From JAFGVL01 sp963663245 (lineage in GTDB: Bacteria; Bacteroidota; Bacteroidia; Bacteroidales; Paludibacteraceae), in NCBI GenBank assembly GCA_963663245.1, contig OY760143.1, positions 1,860,001 to 1,924,000 of the forward strand: a stretch of 64,000 bases of DNA, written 5' to 3'. The number at the start of each line of letters is the position of its first letter. Positions within the stretch are counted from its first letter, which is position 1. The translations under genes and the position numbers were made by a program. This document shows positions 44,711-53,812 of this stretch, in pieces. Under the pieces are notes generated by a model that worked only from the letters and a program-made list of their open reading frames with translations, did not search any database and was not told the DNA's origin.

Positions 44711-45055
44711 ATGAAAAAAATTGAAACAATTATTAGAAGCATACAATTTGAAGCAGTACGAAAAGCACTACTTCAATTAGGTATTGAGTTCTTTACTTAC
44801 AGCGAGCTTACTGGTGTTGGAAGTGAAAAAAGGGACAGTCACTTTAGAGGAACAGAATACGAAACTCGAATTATTCCTCGTATAAGTATATCCTTTGTTT
44901 GTTCTGACGAAATTGCTCAAGGAGCTGTTGATTCAATTTTAAAAGCAGCCCACTGTAAAGAACAAGGAGATGGGAAAATTTACATTTCAACAATTGATGA
45001 GATAGTAAATATTAAAACCAAAGAATTGAAAAATAATGTAACAATTAAAAATTAA
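44711..45055 (+). CDS. P-II family nitrogen regulator (P-II-1, diverged)
   Basis: 114 residues from the ATG at 44711. The P-II fold begins MKKIETIIRSIQFEAVRKAL. The T-loop keeps the Tyr equivalent to E. coli Y51 (FRGTEYE, Y50), and the ATP-binding KEQGDGKIYI is present, but the usual C-terminal RTGE is replaced by IKTKELKN, so this member is diverged. P-II proteins bind ATP/ADP and 2-oxoglutarate and gate Amt channels. It lies 4 bases before a second P-II gene. A separate regulatory role is inferred. Confidence 0.85.
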   Translation: MKKIETIIRSIQFEAVRKALLQLGIEFFTYSELTGVGSEKRDSHFRGTEYETRIIPRISISFVCSDEIAQGAVDSILKAAHCKEQGDGKIYISTIDEIVNIKTKELKNNVTIKN

Positions 45056-45059
45056 AATT

Positions 45060-45416
45060 ATGAAAAAAATTGATGCTGTTATTCGAAAAACCAAATTTGA
45101 CGATGTAAGAGAAGCGTTAGAAAAAGCTGACATCGAATGGTTTTCTTACTACGATGTAAGAGGTGTAGGTAAAGCAAAACAAAGTCGTATTTACCGTGGC
45201 ATATCCTATGACACTAGCTACATAGAAAGAACTCTAGTTAGCATTATCGTTAGAGATAAAAATGTAGACAAAACCGTAAAAGCAATTGAAACTGCTGCTA
45301 AAACAGGAGAAACAGGAGATGGTAGAATCTTTATTATACCTGTTGATGATGCCGTTCGTATTAGAACAGGAGAACACGGAGACATTGCTCTATACAATGC
45401 TGAAGTAGAAAAATAA
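45060..45416 (+). CDS. P-II family nitrogen regulator (P-II-2)
   Basis: 118 residues. MKKIDAVIRKTKFDDVREAL, T-loop YRGISYDTSYIERTLVS (Tyr at position 50), B-loop GETGDGRIFIIPVDDAVRIRTGE and the C-terminal RTGE are all canonical. Probably the main regulator of Amt1 encoded 31 bases downstream. GlnB and GlnK types cannot be separated by sequence alone in this phylum. The T-loop is unusually rich in Ser/Tyr compared with the Proteobacterial AEYMVDFLP sequence. Confidence 0.9.
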   Translation: MKKIDAVIRKTKFDDVREALEKADIEWFSYYDVRGVGKAKQSRIYRGISYDTSYIERTLVSIIVRDKNVDKTVKAIETAAKTGETGDGRIFIIPVDDAVRIRTGEHGDIALYNAEVEK

Positions 45417-45447
45417 AAAAAGTAATAAATTATAAAAATAAATTACA

Positions 45448-46677
45448 ATGGAACAACAAATTTTAGAAGCAGTCAGAGGTATAGATACCATGTGGCTACT
45501 AATCGCCGGATTCTTGGTGATGTTTATGCAACCTGGATTTGCATTGGTTGAAGCTGGATTCACACGATCAAAGAATACAGCTAACATTCTTATGAAAAAC
45601 TTAATGGACTTCTCAATAGGTTCATTATTATATTGGTTTATTGGTTTTGGAATTATGTACAGTTGGGATATCACTCTTTTTTCTGGAGGCAACGAAGCCT
45701 TAAGTGTATTTGGAGATGGATACAACTACCCTGGTTATGCTGACCTATTCTTCCAAACCGTATTCTGTGCCACTGCGGCTACAATTGTATCTGGAGCGAT
45801 GGCAGAACGCACTGAGTTTAAAGCATACTTAATATTTACCATCGTTATTTCTGTATTAATTTATCCAATTTCTGGTCACTGGACTTGGGGTGGTGGATGG
45901 TTAAGCCAAATGGGCTTCCATGACTTCGCTGGTTCTTCTATCGTTCACTCTGTAGGTGGATGGTTAGGTTTAGCTGGTGCTGCGGTAATCGGACCTCGTA
46001 TAGGAAAATTTGGTAAAGATGGAAAAGTAAAAGCAATTCCTGGACACAACCTTCTTTTAGGAGCACTTGGTGTATTTATACTTTGGTTTGGATGGTTTGG
46101 ATTCAACCCTGGGTCTCAACTAGCAGCTTCTGGAACAGAAAACGCTGTAGCGATTGGTCATATTGCAGTTACTACTAACCTAGCTGCTGCTGCTGGTGCA
46201 ATTACAGCCATGATTATAGCTTGGGTTCGTTACAAACGCCCTGTACTTTCAATTTCTTTGAACGGTGCATTAGCTGGTCTAGTTGGTATTACAGCTGGTT
46301 GTGATGCAGTAGATCCAATTGGAGCTGTAGCAATTGGTATTATTGCAGGTTTTGTATTACCATTTGCAATTGAGTTTATCGACAAAGTATTAAAAGTTGA
46401 TGATCCAGTAGGAGCTATAACAGTACACGGTGTTAGTGGAGCTATTGGAACCTTAGCTGTAGGCTTATTCTCTACTTCTGAAGGTTTATTCTATGGCCAT
46501 GGCGCACATTTATTAGGCGTACAAGCTATCGGTGTATTAGCATTCTTTGCTTGGGCATTTGGTACTGGATTCATCTTGTTTACTATCCTTAAAAAGGCGG
46601 GTATATTAAGAGTGTCTAAAGTTATTGAAGAAGAAGGACTAGATGTATATGAGCATGGAGAAACTGCTTTCAATTGA
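45448..46677 (+). CDS. Ammonium transporter Amt1
   Basis: 409 residues, Amt/MEP/Rh family with about eleven membrane helices. Pore residues are visible: GAMAERTEFKAY, the twin histidines in GSSIVHSVGGW and AITVHGVSGAIG, and the signature GHWTWGGGWLSQMGFHDFAG. No cleavable signal peptide is apparent, unlike Amt2. Conducts ammonium/ammonia inward under P-II control. Last gene of the porin/P-II-1/P-II-2/amt unit, followed by a very strong terminator. Confidence 0.95.
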   Translation: MEQQILEAVRGIDTMWLLIAGFLVMFMQPGFALVEAGFTRSKNTANILMKNLMDFSIGSLLYWFIGFGIMYSWDITLFSGGNEALSVFGDGYNYPGYADLFFQTVFCATAATIVSGAMAERTEFKAYLIFTIVISVLIYPISGHWTWGGGWLSQMGFHDFAGSSIVHSVGGWLGLAGAAVIGPRIGKFGKDGKVKAIPGHNLLLGALGVFILWFGWFGFNPGSQLAASGTENAVAIGHIAVTTNLAAAAGAITAMIIAWVRYKRPVLSISLNGALAGLVGITAGCDAVDPIGAVAIGIIAGFVLPFAIEFIDKVLKVDDPVGAITVHGVSGAIGTLAVGLFSTSEGLFYGHGAHLLGVQAIGVLAFFAWAFGTGFILFTILKKAGILRVSKVIEEEGLDVYEHGETAFN

Positions 46678-46699
46678 TAATTGATTTTCTTCATTTTTG

Positions 46700-46739
46700 G
46701 AAAGGGGAATATTTCTTAAGAAATATTCCCCTTTTTTTT
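46700..46739 (+). terminator. Terminator after amt1
   Basis: AAAGGGGAATATTTCTT (46701-46717) and AAGAAATATTCCCCTTT (46718-46734; the last base partners in the T-run) form a perfect inverted repeat of about 17 bp, followed by TTTTTT. Confidence 0.85.
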
Positions 46740-46894
46740 AGCTTATCGATTGTCTATTATCATGCTCATTATGATAGCAAATGAGTTTTCTCATACCCCC
46801 ATCATAAATATTAATCTTTTTGAATCAACAAGATTAAAAAATCTACCTTTTTGTTATTCTTTTGTCATTTTTAATACATTTATGTCACATTTAT

Positions 46895-46925
46895 TTTGTT
46901 TAGATGAACATTTTGAGTATTTTTG
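46895..46925 (+). promoter_or_regulatory. Promoter (-33 and -7) for P-II-3/amt2
   Basis: TTTG at 46895-46898 and TATTTTTG at 46918-46925 are separated by 19 bases, both perfect. It lies inside a spurious open frame (46750-46989), which argues against that frame. Confidence 0.65.
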
Positions 46926-46975
46926 CGTTATATATGCATACAAATTGAAAGCAGAAATAATTAAAAAAATGAAAA

Positions 46976-47323
46976 ATGAAAAAAATTGAAGCTATTATTA
47001 GAGTATCCAAATTCGAGGAAGTAAAGCAAGCGCTTTATGATGTCGATATTCACTGGTTTTCTTACTGGGACATTACAGGCCTAGGACGAAGTACAGAAGA
47101 ACAAGTTGTACGTGGACAGGTCTTCCAATCAAGCTATATACAACGTAGAATGGTATCTGTAGTTGTACGTGATATAAACGCAGAGAAAACTATTACTGCA
47201 ATCATTAAATCAGCTCAAACAGGCGAACCTGGAGATGGTAAAATATTCGTTTGGGACATTGAAAATTCGTATCGCATCAGAAACGAAGAAGAAGGACCAG
47301 AAGCACTTTACATTAAAGAATAA
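46976..47323 (+). CDS. P-II family nitrogen regulator (P-II-3)
   Basis: 115 residues. MKKIEAIIRVSKFEEVKQAL, T-loop VRGQVFQSSYIQRRMVS and B-loop GEPGDGKIFVWDIENSYRIR. At the position of E. coli Y51 it has Phe (F50), so tyrosine modification at that residue is impossible. Encoded 20 bases before amt2, which it presumably gates. The C-terminus is RIRNEEEGPEAL rather than RTGE. Confidence 0.9.
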   Translation: MKKIEAIIRVSKFEEVKQALYDVDIHWFSYWDITGLGRSTEEQVVRGQVFQSSYIQRRMVSVVVRDINAEKTITAIIKSAQTGEPGDGKIFVWDIENSYRIRNEEEGPEALYIKE

Positions 47324-47343
47324 CCGTATAAAAATTGAAGATT

Positions 47344-48711
47344 ATGAAAAAATATATTTTAGCCCTAATAACCCTGCTTTCACTATTTAGCATGTCGGCT
47401 CTAGCTCAAGAAACTGCCATCCCTACTCCTACTATTAACACAGGAGATACAGCTTGGATGATTGTAGCCATCGCATTTGTATTAATGATGTCTATTCCTG
47501 GACTTGCCTTATTTTATGGTGGTTTAGTTAGAAGAAAGAACATCCTAAGTGTATTTATGCAAATATTTATACTAGTAGGTGTTATCACTGTAGAATGGAT
47601 TGCTTTTGGTTATAGCAATGCATTTGGAACTAACTCTATCGAAGCTTTAAGACCATTTATTGGTGGCTTTGATTGGAGCTTTTTAAATGGCATCAACCCT
47701 GGAGACTTAAGTCCCTACTTTATATCTAACTCTCAACCTACTGCAGACGGTGGCGAAATAGGAACAATACCTCATATCCTATTTATTATGTTCCAATGTA
47801 TGTTTGCCGTTATTACACCTGCCCTTATTATTGGTGCATTTGCAGAACGTATTAAATTTAAAGGATTCTTAATCTTTAGTGTACTTTGGGCAATTATTGT
47901 TTACAATCCAATTGCACACTGGGTATGGGCTGAAGATGGCTGGCTACTAGCCTTAGGCGCATTAGACTTTGCTGGTGGTGCTGTTGTACACATCAACGCA
48001 GGTGTTGCTGCAATAGTAATGGCAGTAATGCTAGGCAAACGTCGCGACTACAAAGGACACGCTATACCTCCACACAATATTCCATTCGTAGCTATTGGAG
48101 CTGCTTTACTTTGGGTAGGCTGGTTTGGCTTTAATGCAGGTAGTGGACTTGCAGCTGACGGATTGGCAGCTAACGCTTTAATGGTAACACATGTAGCAGC
48201 AGCAACAGCAGCTTTCGTATGGGCAATTTTAGACTGGGTTGTAGGAAAAAAACCAACCTTAGTGGGTGTTGCAACTGGTGCAGTTGGTGGTTTAGTAGCC
48301 ATTACTCCTGCTGCTGGATTTGTAGATGTAACTGGTGCTTTAGCAATCGGTGTATTAGTATCATTAGTTTGTTTCTTTATGGTTGCTTGGGTAAAACCAA
48401 AATTAGGATACGATGATTCATTGGATGCCTTCGGCGTGCATGGTATCGGTGGAATTATTGGGGCTTTAGCAGTTGGTTTCTTAGCAAAAGAAGCTATCGG
48501 AGGTGTTGCTGGTGGATTTGAAGGAAACTGGGAGCAAGTTAGCATTCAAGTAATCTCAATCCTTGCAACCCTTGTCTATTCAGGAGTTCTGACTATCGTT
48601 TTATTCAAAATTGTAGATAAACTATTCGGATTGCGTGCTTCAGTGAAAGAGGAAGCAAATGGTTTAGATGAGACCTCGCATCACGAAACGGCTTATACTA
48701 CTTTTGACTAA
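47344..48711 (+). CDS. Ammonium transporter Amt2
   Basis: 455 residues from the ATG at 47344. A cleavable signal peptide (ends ALAQE) precedes the transporter, as in E. coli AmtB. The family signatures MSIPGLALFYGGLVRRKN and GAFAERIKFKGF and the twin histidines in GGAVVHINAGVA and DAFGVHGIGGIIG are present. Conducts ammonium inward; the P-II-3 gene is directly upstream and probably regulates it. It is followed by a terminator and then gltBD, so uptake and assimilation are adjacent. Confidence 0.95.
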   Translation: MKKYILALITLLSLFSMSALAQETAIPTPTINTGDTAWMIVAIAFVLMMSIPGLALFYGGLVRRKNILSVFMQIFILVGVITVEWIAFGYSNAFGTNSIEALRPFIGGFDWSFLNGINPGDLSPYFISNSQPTADGGEIGTIPHILFIMFQCMFAVITPALIIGAFAERIKFKGFLIFSVLWAIIVYNPIAHWVWAEDGWLLALGALDFAGGAVVHINAGVAAIVMAVMLGKRRDYKGHAIPPHNIPFVAIGAALLWVGWFGFNAGSGLAADGLAANALMVTHVAAATAAFVWAILDWVVGKKPTLVGVATGAVGGLVAITPAAGFVDVTGALAIGVLVSLVCFFMVAWVKPKLGYDDSLDAFGVHGIGGIIGALAVGFLAKEAIGGVAGGFEGNWEQVSIQVISILATLVYSGVLTIVLFKIVDKLFGLRASVKEEANGLDETSHHETAYTTFD

Positions 48712-48737
48712 TCAAACATAGTGTTTTAAAATGATGT

Positions 48738-48768
48738 GAAAGGCGGTCCTTAGACCGCCTTTCTTTTT
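48738..48768 (+). terminator. Terminator after amt2
   Basis: GAAAGGCGGTC (48738-48748) and GACCGCCTTTC (48753-48763) form an 11-bp stem with a 4-base loop, followed by TTTTTT. Confidence 0.85.
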
Positions 48769-49212
48769 TACTTACAACTCACAAAACAAGTGTTAATTTC
48801 CTTTAAACCAAGCCCTATTTTCTCCAAATAAATACAATTCTTTTCTTTAGAAAGTAATTTTATACTAAAACAAATCGTCCTACAAGCAAAACCTACTGAA
48901 AAATTATCAGCCATACCCCTTTATTAAAAAACAAATTGTCACCAAAAACAGATACAATTATAACAATATGTCAAAAACTCAAAATAATAAGCAAATTGTG
49001 CCCATAAAATTCGCAAAAAAGAAAACACTTTTGTAATTTTGCCGAGCTTAAAAGTCGGAGTGTTCACTTAAGCCAAACTAAAGGAATCATCCTTATAAAA
49101 ACTGAATTACAGAGCCCCTATCAACTGATAAAATCTGTTTATTCATCGACCTCCGAAACCCACTAGAAATAAATAATTAGTAAAATAACCTTTAAATTAA
49201 GAGGACAAGTTT
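48769..49212 (+). promoter_or_regulatory. gltBD upstream region: repeats, promoter and leader hairpin
   Basis: No gene. Three related direct repeats occur at about 60-base steps: CAAATCGTCCTA at 48871, CAAATTGTCACC at 48932 and CAAATTGTGCCC at 48992. A perfect -7 box TAATTTTG lies at 49034-49041. The predicted leader of about 170 bases opens with a hairpin GCTTAA (49046-49051)/TTAAGC (49068-49073) and then looks unstructured. The repeats may be regulator sites, and the leader may be regulatory; neither is proven. Confidence 0.4.
49034..49041 (+). promoter_or_regulatory. Promoter -7 box for gltBD
   Basis: TAATTTTG followed by C is a perfect TAnnTTTG; no -33 element at normal spacing. The gltB ATG is at 49213. 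Confidence 0.5.
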
Positions 49213-52200
49213 ATGTATCAAAGAAAAGCTCAGGGCCTTTACCATCCTGAAAACGAGCACGACGCATGTGGTGTTGGGTTTGTTGCAAACATTAATGGTA
49301 ATAGGACTCATGACATTGTTGAAAGAAGTCTTCAAGTATTGGAGAACATGGAGCACCGTGGTGCAGAAAGTGCAGATAATAAAACCGGAGATGGTGCTGG
49401 TATCATGATTCAAATACCACACGAATTCATATTACTACAAGGCGTTGCAGTTCCTGAAAAAGGAAAATACGGTACTGGTCTAGTATTTTTACCACAAGAT
49501 CAAAAACAAGCAGAAGCTTGCGTTAAAATCATACGAGAAAAAGTTGAAGCAGAAGGTCTTAATTTATTAGAACTTCGTGATGTCCCTGTTGACAGCCATA
49601 TCTTAGGTAAGATATCTCGTTCAAGCGAACCTCAAATCAAGCAAATTTTTGTTACTGGTTCTACAGACTCACAAGAACTAGAACTTAAATTATACATCAT
49701 TCGTAAAAAGATTGAGAAAACAATCGTTCAATCTACGATCTCTGAGAAAAAAGATTTTTACATTGCCAGCCTATCCTGCCAAAAGATGGTATACAAAGGG
49801 ATGTTAACTTCTAATCAATTAAGAGAATATTTCCCAGACTTAAGAGACGAAAGATTAACAAGTGCTATCGGACTAGTTCACTCTCGTTTTAGCACAAACA
49901 CATTACCTACATGGGCATTGGCACAACCATTCCGTATGCTAGGTCATAATGGTGAGATTAACACTGTTAAAGGAAATCGCTTCTGGATGGAAGCTCGTGA
50001 GACTGTATTAAAGTCGGATCGTTTAGGAGACTGTAACGAGATCTTCCCGGTTATCGAACCAGAAATGAGTGATAGTTGCTCATTTGATAATGCATTAGAG
50101 TTCTTAGTAATGTCAGGAAAATCTTTACCTCACGCTATCGCGATGATGGTTCCTGAAAGTTTCAACGACAAGAACCCTATTTCTAAAGACTTAAAAGCAT
50201 TCTACGAATACCACAGTATATTAATGGAGCCATGGGATGGTCCTGCTACTTTGCTATTTACTGATGGTCGTTATGCTGGTGGTACGCTAGACCGTAACGG
50301 ACTACGTCCAACTCGTTATTTAATTACCAAAGACGGAATGATCATCGTTGCTTCTGAAACAGGAGTTCAAGACATTCCTGCTGAAAACGTAAAAGAAAAA
50401 GGTCGTTTAAGTCCAGGTAAAATGGTCATGGTAGATACACAAGAAGGAACAGTACATTACGATCCTGAATTAAAAGAAGAATTAGCTACAGCTTACCCAT
50501 ATAACGAATGGTTAAAAGAAAACCGTATCGACTTGAGTGACATCTCTTCTGGTAGAACAGTAAAAAACTCCGTTGATAATTACAAAGAATTACTACAATC
50601 GTTTGGTTATTCAAAAGAAGATGCTGAAGTATTAATCTTACCCATGTCTACTACAGGCATGGAACCTACCCATTCTATGGGTAACGATGTTGCTTTATCC
50701 GTATTTTCTGATCATCCACAACGCATATTTACTTACTTCCGTCAGCTATTTGCTCAGGTAACTAACCCACCTATTGATCCAATTCGTGAAGAATTAGTAA
50801 TGACCTTAACTGGGTTCATTGGTTCTCTACACCAAAATATGTTAGAGCCAATCCCTGAGCACTGTAAAGTTGTGAGAACTAAAAACCCAGTAGTAACAAA
50901 TACTGAATTTGACTTATTAGTAAATTTAGGCTACAAAGGTTTTTCTTCTGAAACTTTACCAATGGTCTTCAAAGCAAAAGATGGCGCTAAAGGTTTAGAG
51001 GCCGCTATTAAAGAACTTTGCTTACAAGCAGAACAAGCTGTTGATGCAGGCAACAATTATATTGTATTAAGTGATAGAGGTGTCAACAAAGACATGGCTC
51101 CTATCCCATCATTATTAGCTGTTTCAGCTGTTCATCACTATCTGATTGACAAACGTAAACGTATGCAAATCGATTTAGTAGTTGAATCGGGCGAACCACG
51201 TGAAGTAATGCACTTTGCTTTATTATTTGGCTATGGTGCCAACGTAATCAACCCTTACATGGCCTTTGCTGTAATCCAAGATCAGATTACACAAGGTAAC
51301 TTAAACGTTCAATATGCAACTGCAGAGAAAAACTTCGTTAAAGGTATCAACAAAGGTTTACTAAAAGTACTTTCTAAGATGGGTATATCTACCTTACGTT
51401 CATACCGTGGAGCTCAAATTTTCGAAGCAATTGGATTAAGTTCTAGCTTAGTAGAAAAATACTTCCAAGGTACTTCAACGAAAATTGAGGGTGCTGATTT
51501 AACTGATATTGCAAACGATGCAGTTTTAGCTCACTTAAATGGATTCGAAAACGAAGAACTTAAAAATGCATTAACACAACATGCTGGTATTTATCACTAT
51601 CGTAACGAAGGTGAGAAACACTCGTGGAGTCCTGAAGCAATTGCTAAATTACAGATTGCAACAAAAACAAATAACTACGATGTATTCAAAGAGTTCACAC
51701 ATGAGGTAGACAAGGGCCAAGGAAAAGTCTTTATCCGTCACTTCATGGAGCTGAAGAAGAATCCTATCGATATTTCAGAAGTTGAGCCAGTAAGTGCAAT
51801 TACTAAACGCTTTGTTACTGGAGCGATGTCGTACGGCTCTATTAGTGAAGAAGCACACGAAGCAATGGCAATTGCCATGAATAAGCTAGGTGGAAAATCT
51901 AACACTGGTGAAGGTGGTGAAAACCCAGAGCGTTTTAAACCACGTGCCGATGGAACAAGTGCACGTAGTTCTATTAAACAAGTTGCTTCTGGTCGTTTTG
52001 GTGTTACTACAGAGTACTTAGTAAATGCTGATGAAATTCAAATTAAAATTGCTCAAGGAGCAAAACCAGGTGAAGGTGGTCAGTTACCAGGATTTAAAGT
52101 AGACGAAATTATTGCAAAAACACGTCACTCTATACCAGGCATCTCATTGATCTCACCTCCTCCTCACCATGATATTTATTCTATCGAAGATTTAGCACAA

Positions 52201-53718
52201 CTAATCTTTGACCTTAAGAACACTAACCCTAAAGCAAGAATTGCTGTTAAGTTAGTATCTGAAACAGGTGTAGGTACTGTTGCTGCTGGTGTAGCAAAAG
52301 CAAAAGCCGATATGATTTTGATTAGTGGATACGATGGTGGTACGGGTGCAAGTCCTGCCAGCTCTATCAAACACGCTGGTCTTCCATTAGAAGTTGGTTT
52401 AGCTGAAACACAACAAGTACTGGTAATGAATGACTTACGTGGTCAAGTTTCTATACAAACTGATGGTCAGGTAAAAACTGGTAGAGATGTTATTATTGGT
52501 GCCTTATTAGGAGCTGAAGAATTCGGATTCGCCACTTCAGCCTTAATTGTACTAGGTTGTGTATTGATGCGTAAATGCCACTTAAACACTTGTCCTCGTG
52601 GTATTGCTACCCAAGACAAAGAACTAAGAGAGCGCTTCATTGGTCGTTACGAATACTTAATTAACTACTTCACATTTATTGCTGAAGAAGTACGTGAGTA
52701 CTTAGCTGAATTAGGCTTCAAAACACTAGACGAAGCTGTTGGTCGTGTTGACTTATTAGAATTCGTTCCTGACAACTATAATAGCAAAGTAGAGAAATTG
52801 GACTTCTCTAAATTATTATATGTTCCAGAAGAAATGAAAACCAACCCAATTAGAAATGTAAAACCTCAAATTCACCGTATCGACGATGTCATTGACCGCG
52901 GGTTAATTAAAGATGCAAAAGGTGCTATTGAGAACGGTTTAGCTGTTAACTTAACTAGAAACATTAAGAATACAGACAGAACTGCAGGTGCTATGTTATC
53001 TGGAGAAGTTGCCTTAAAATATGGTTATGCAGGTTTACCTGACAACACTATTCAATGTACCTTCCATGGATATGCTGGTCAAAGCTTCGGGGCTTTCCTT
53101 GCAAAAGGAATTACATTTCGCCTAGAAGGTGATGCAAATGATTACCTTGGTAAAGGTTTAGCTGGAGGTAAAATCTCTGTAGTTCCTCCTAAGGGGTCTA
53201 CTTTCGAACCAGAAGAGAACATCATCGTAGGGAACACCTTATTATATGGTGCAACCAGTGGAGATGTTTACATCAACGGTCGCGCAGGAGAAAGATTCTG
53301 CGTACGTAACTCTGGTGCTATTGCAGTTGTTGAGGGTGTTGGTGACCACTGTTGTGAATATATGACAGGTGGACGCACCGTTGTTCTTGGAGCTACAGGA
53401 CGTAACTTTGCTGCTGGTATGAGTGGTGGTGTTGCTTATGTTTGGGACAAAGACAAGAACTTCGATTACTTCTGTAATATGCAAATGGTTGAGTTATCTT
53501 TAATTGAAGATATGAGCGATAACCGCGAATTGAAAGAATTAATAACTGCTCACTACAAACACACAAATAGCCCATTAGCTAAGAAAATGTTAGATAATTG
53601 GGATGTATATGTTACTCAGTTTATCCAAGTAGTACCTATTGAATACAAAAAGGTATTACATGCTGAAAAGATGGAAGCGATAAACAAGAAAATCGAACAA
53701 GTAGAAAGAGATTATTAA
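49213..53718 (+). CDS. gltB: Glutamate synthase large subunit
   Basis: 1501 residues, normal size. It takes the amide group of glutamine to 2-oxoglutarate, giving two glutamates. The N-terminal Ntn glutaminase begins at C19 (HDACGVGFVANINGN), implying removal of an 18-residue propeptide. The central and FMN-binding synthase domains (GAMSYGSISEEAHEAMAIAM, SGYDGGTGASPASS) and the 3Fe-4S cysteines CVLMRKCHLNTC follow. The C-terminal GXGXG beta-helix (GYAGQSFGAFL, GATGRNFAAGMSGGVAYV) is intact. Pairs with gltD downstream. Confidence 0.97.
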   Translation: MYQRKAQGLYHPENEHDACGVGFVANINGNRTHDIVERSLQVLENMEHRGAESADNKTGDGAGIMIQIPHEFILLQGVAVPEKGKYGTGLVFLPQDQKQAEACVKIIREKVEAEGLNLLELRDVPVDSHILGKISRSSEPQIKQIFVTGSTDSQELELKLYIIRKKIEKTIVQSTISEKKDFYIASLSCQKMVYKGMLTSNQLREYFPDLRDERLTSAIGLVHSRFSTNTLPTWALAQPFRMLGHNGEINTVKGNRFWMEARETVLKSDRLGDCNEIFPVIEPEMSDSCSFDNALEFLVMSGKSLPHAIAMMVPESFNDKNPISKDLKAFYEYHSILMEPWDGPATLLFTDGRYAGGTLDRNGLRPTRYLITKDGMIIVASETGVQDIPAENVKEKGRLSPGKMVMVDTQEGTVHYDPELKEELATAYPYNEWLKENRIDLSDISSGRTVKNSVDNYKELLQSFGYSKEDAEVLILPMSTTGMEPTHSMGNDVALSVFSDHPQRIFTYFRQLFAQVTNPPIDPIREELVMTLTGFIGSLHQNMLEPIPEHCKVVRTKNPVVTNTEFDLLVNLGYKGFSSETLPMVFKAKDGAKGLEAAIKELCLQAEQAVDAGNNYIVLSDRGVNKDMAPIPSLLAVSAVHHYLIDKRKRMQIDLVVESGEPREVMHFALLFGYGANVINPYMAFAVIQDQITQGNLNVQYATAEKNFVKGINKGLLKVLSKMGISTLRSYRGAQIFEAIGLSSSLVEKYFQGTSTKIEGADLTDIANDAVLAHLNGFENEELKNALTQHAGIYHYRNEGEKHSWSPEAIAKLQIATKTNNYDVFKEFTHEVDKGQGKVFIRHFMELKKNPIDISEVEPVSAITKRFVTGAMSYGSISEEAHEAMAIAMNKLGGKSNTGEGGENPERFKPRADGTSARSSIKQVASGRFGVTTEYLVNADEIQIKIAQGAKPGEGGQLPGFKVDEIIAKTRHSIPGISLISPPPHHDIYSIEDLAQLIFDLKNTNPKARIAVKLVSETGVGTVAAGVAKAKADMILISGYDGGTGASPASSIKHAGLPLEVGLAETQQVLVMNDLRGQVSIQTDGQVKTGRDVIIGALLGAEEFGFATSALIVLGCVLMRKCHLNTCPRGIATQDKELRERFIGRYEYLINYFTFIAEEVREYLAELGFKTLDEAVGRVDLLEFVPDNYNSKVEKLDFSKLLYVPEEMKTNPIRNVKPQIHRIDDVIDRGLIKDAKGAIENGLAVNLTRNIKNTDRTAGAMLSGEVALKYGYAGLPDNTIQCTFHGYAGQSFGAFLAKGITFRLEGDANDYLGKGLAGGKISVVPPKGSTFEPEENIIVGNTLLYGATSGDVYINGRAGERFCVRNSGAIAVVEGVGDHCCEYMTGGRTVVLGATGRNFAAGMSGGVAYVWDKDKNFDYFCNMQMVELSLIEDMSDNRELKELITAHYKHTNSPLAKKMLDNWDVYVTQFIQVVPIEYKKVLHAEKMEAINKKIEQVERDY

Positions 53719-53812
53719 TTAAATTAAAAATGAATTATTAATAATTCACAAGTCATGTAACTTATAAGGTTCTGAGCTCGTTAATTATTAATAGACTAAA
53801 TAGAATATAGCT

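Noticed and set aside
46750..46989. 79-residue open frame upstream of P-II-3
   Set aside because: It covers the perfect TTTG-N19-TATTTTTG promoter and overlaps the P-II-3 start in another frame; the composition is that of AT-rich noncoding DNA.
48048..48545. 165-residue frame antisense to amt2
   Set aside because: Ala/Pro/Thr-rich low-complexity product, entirely explained by the third-position pattern of the amt2 gene on the other strand.
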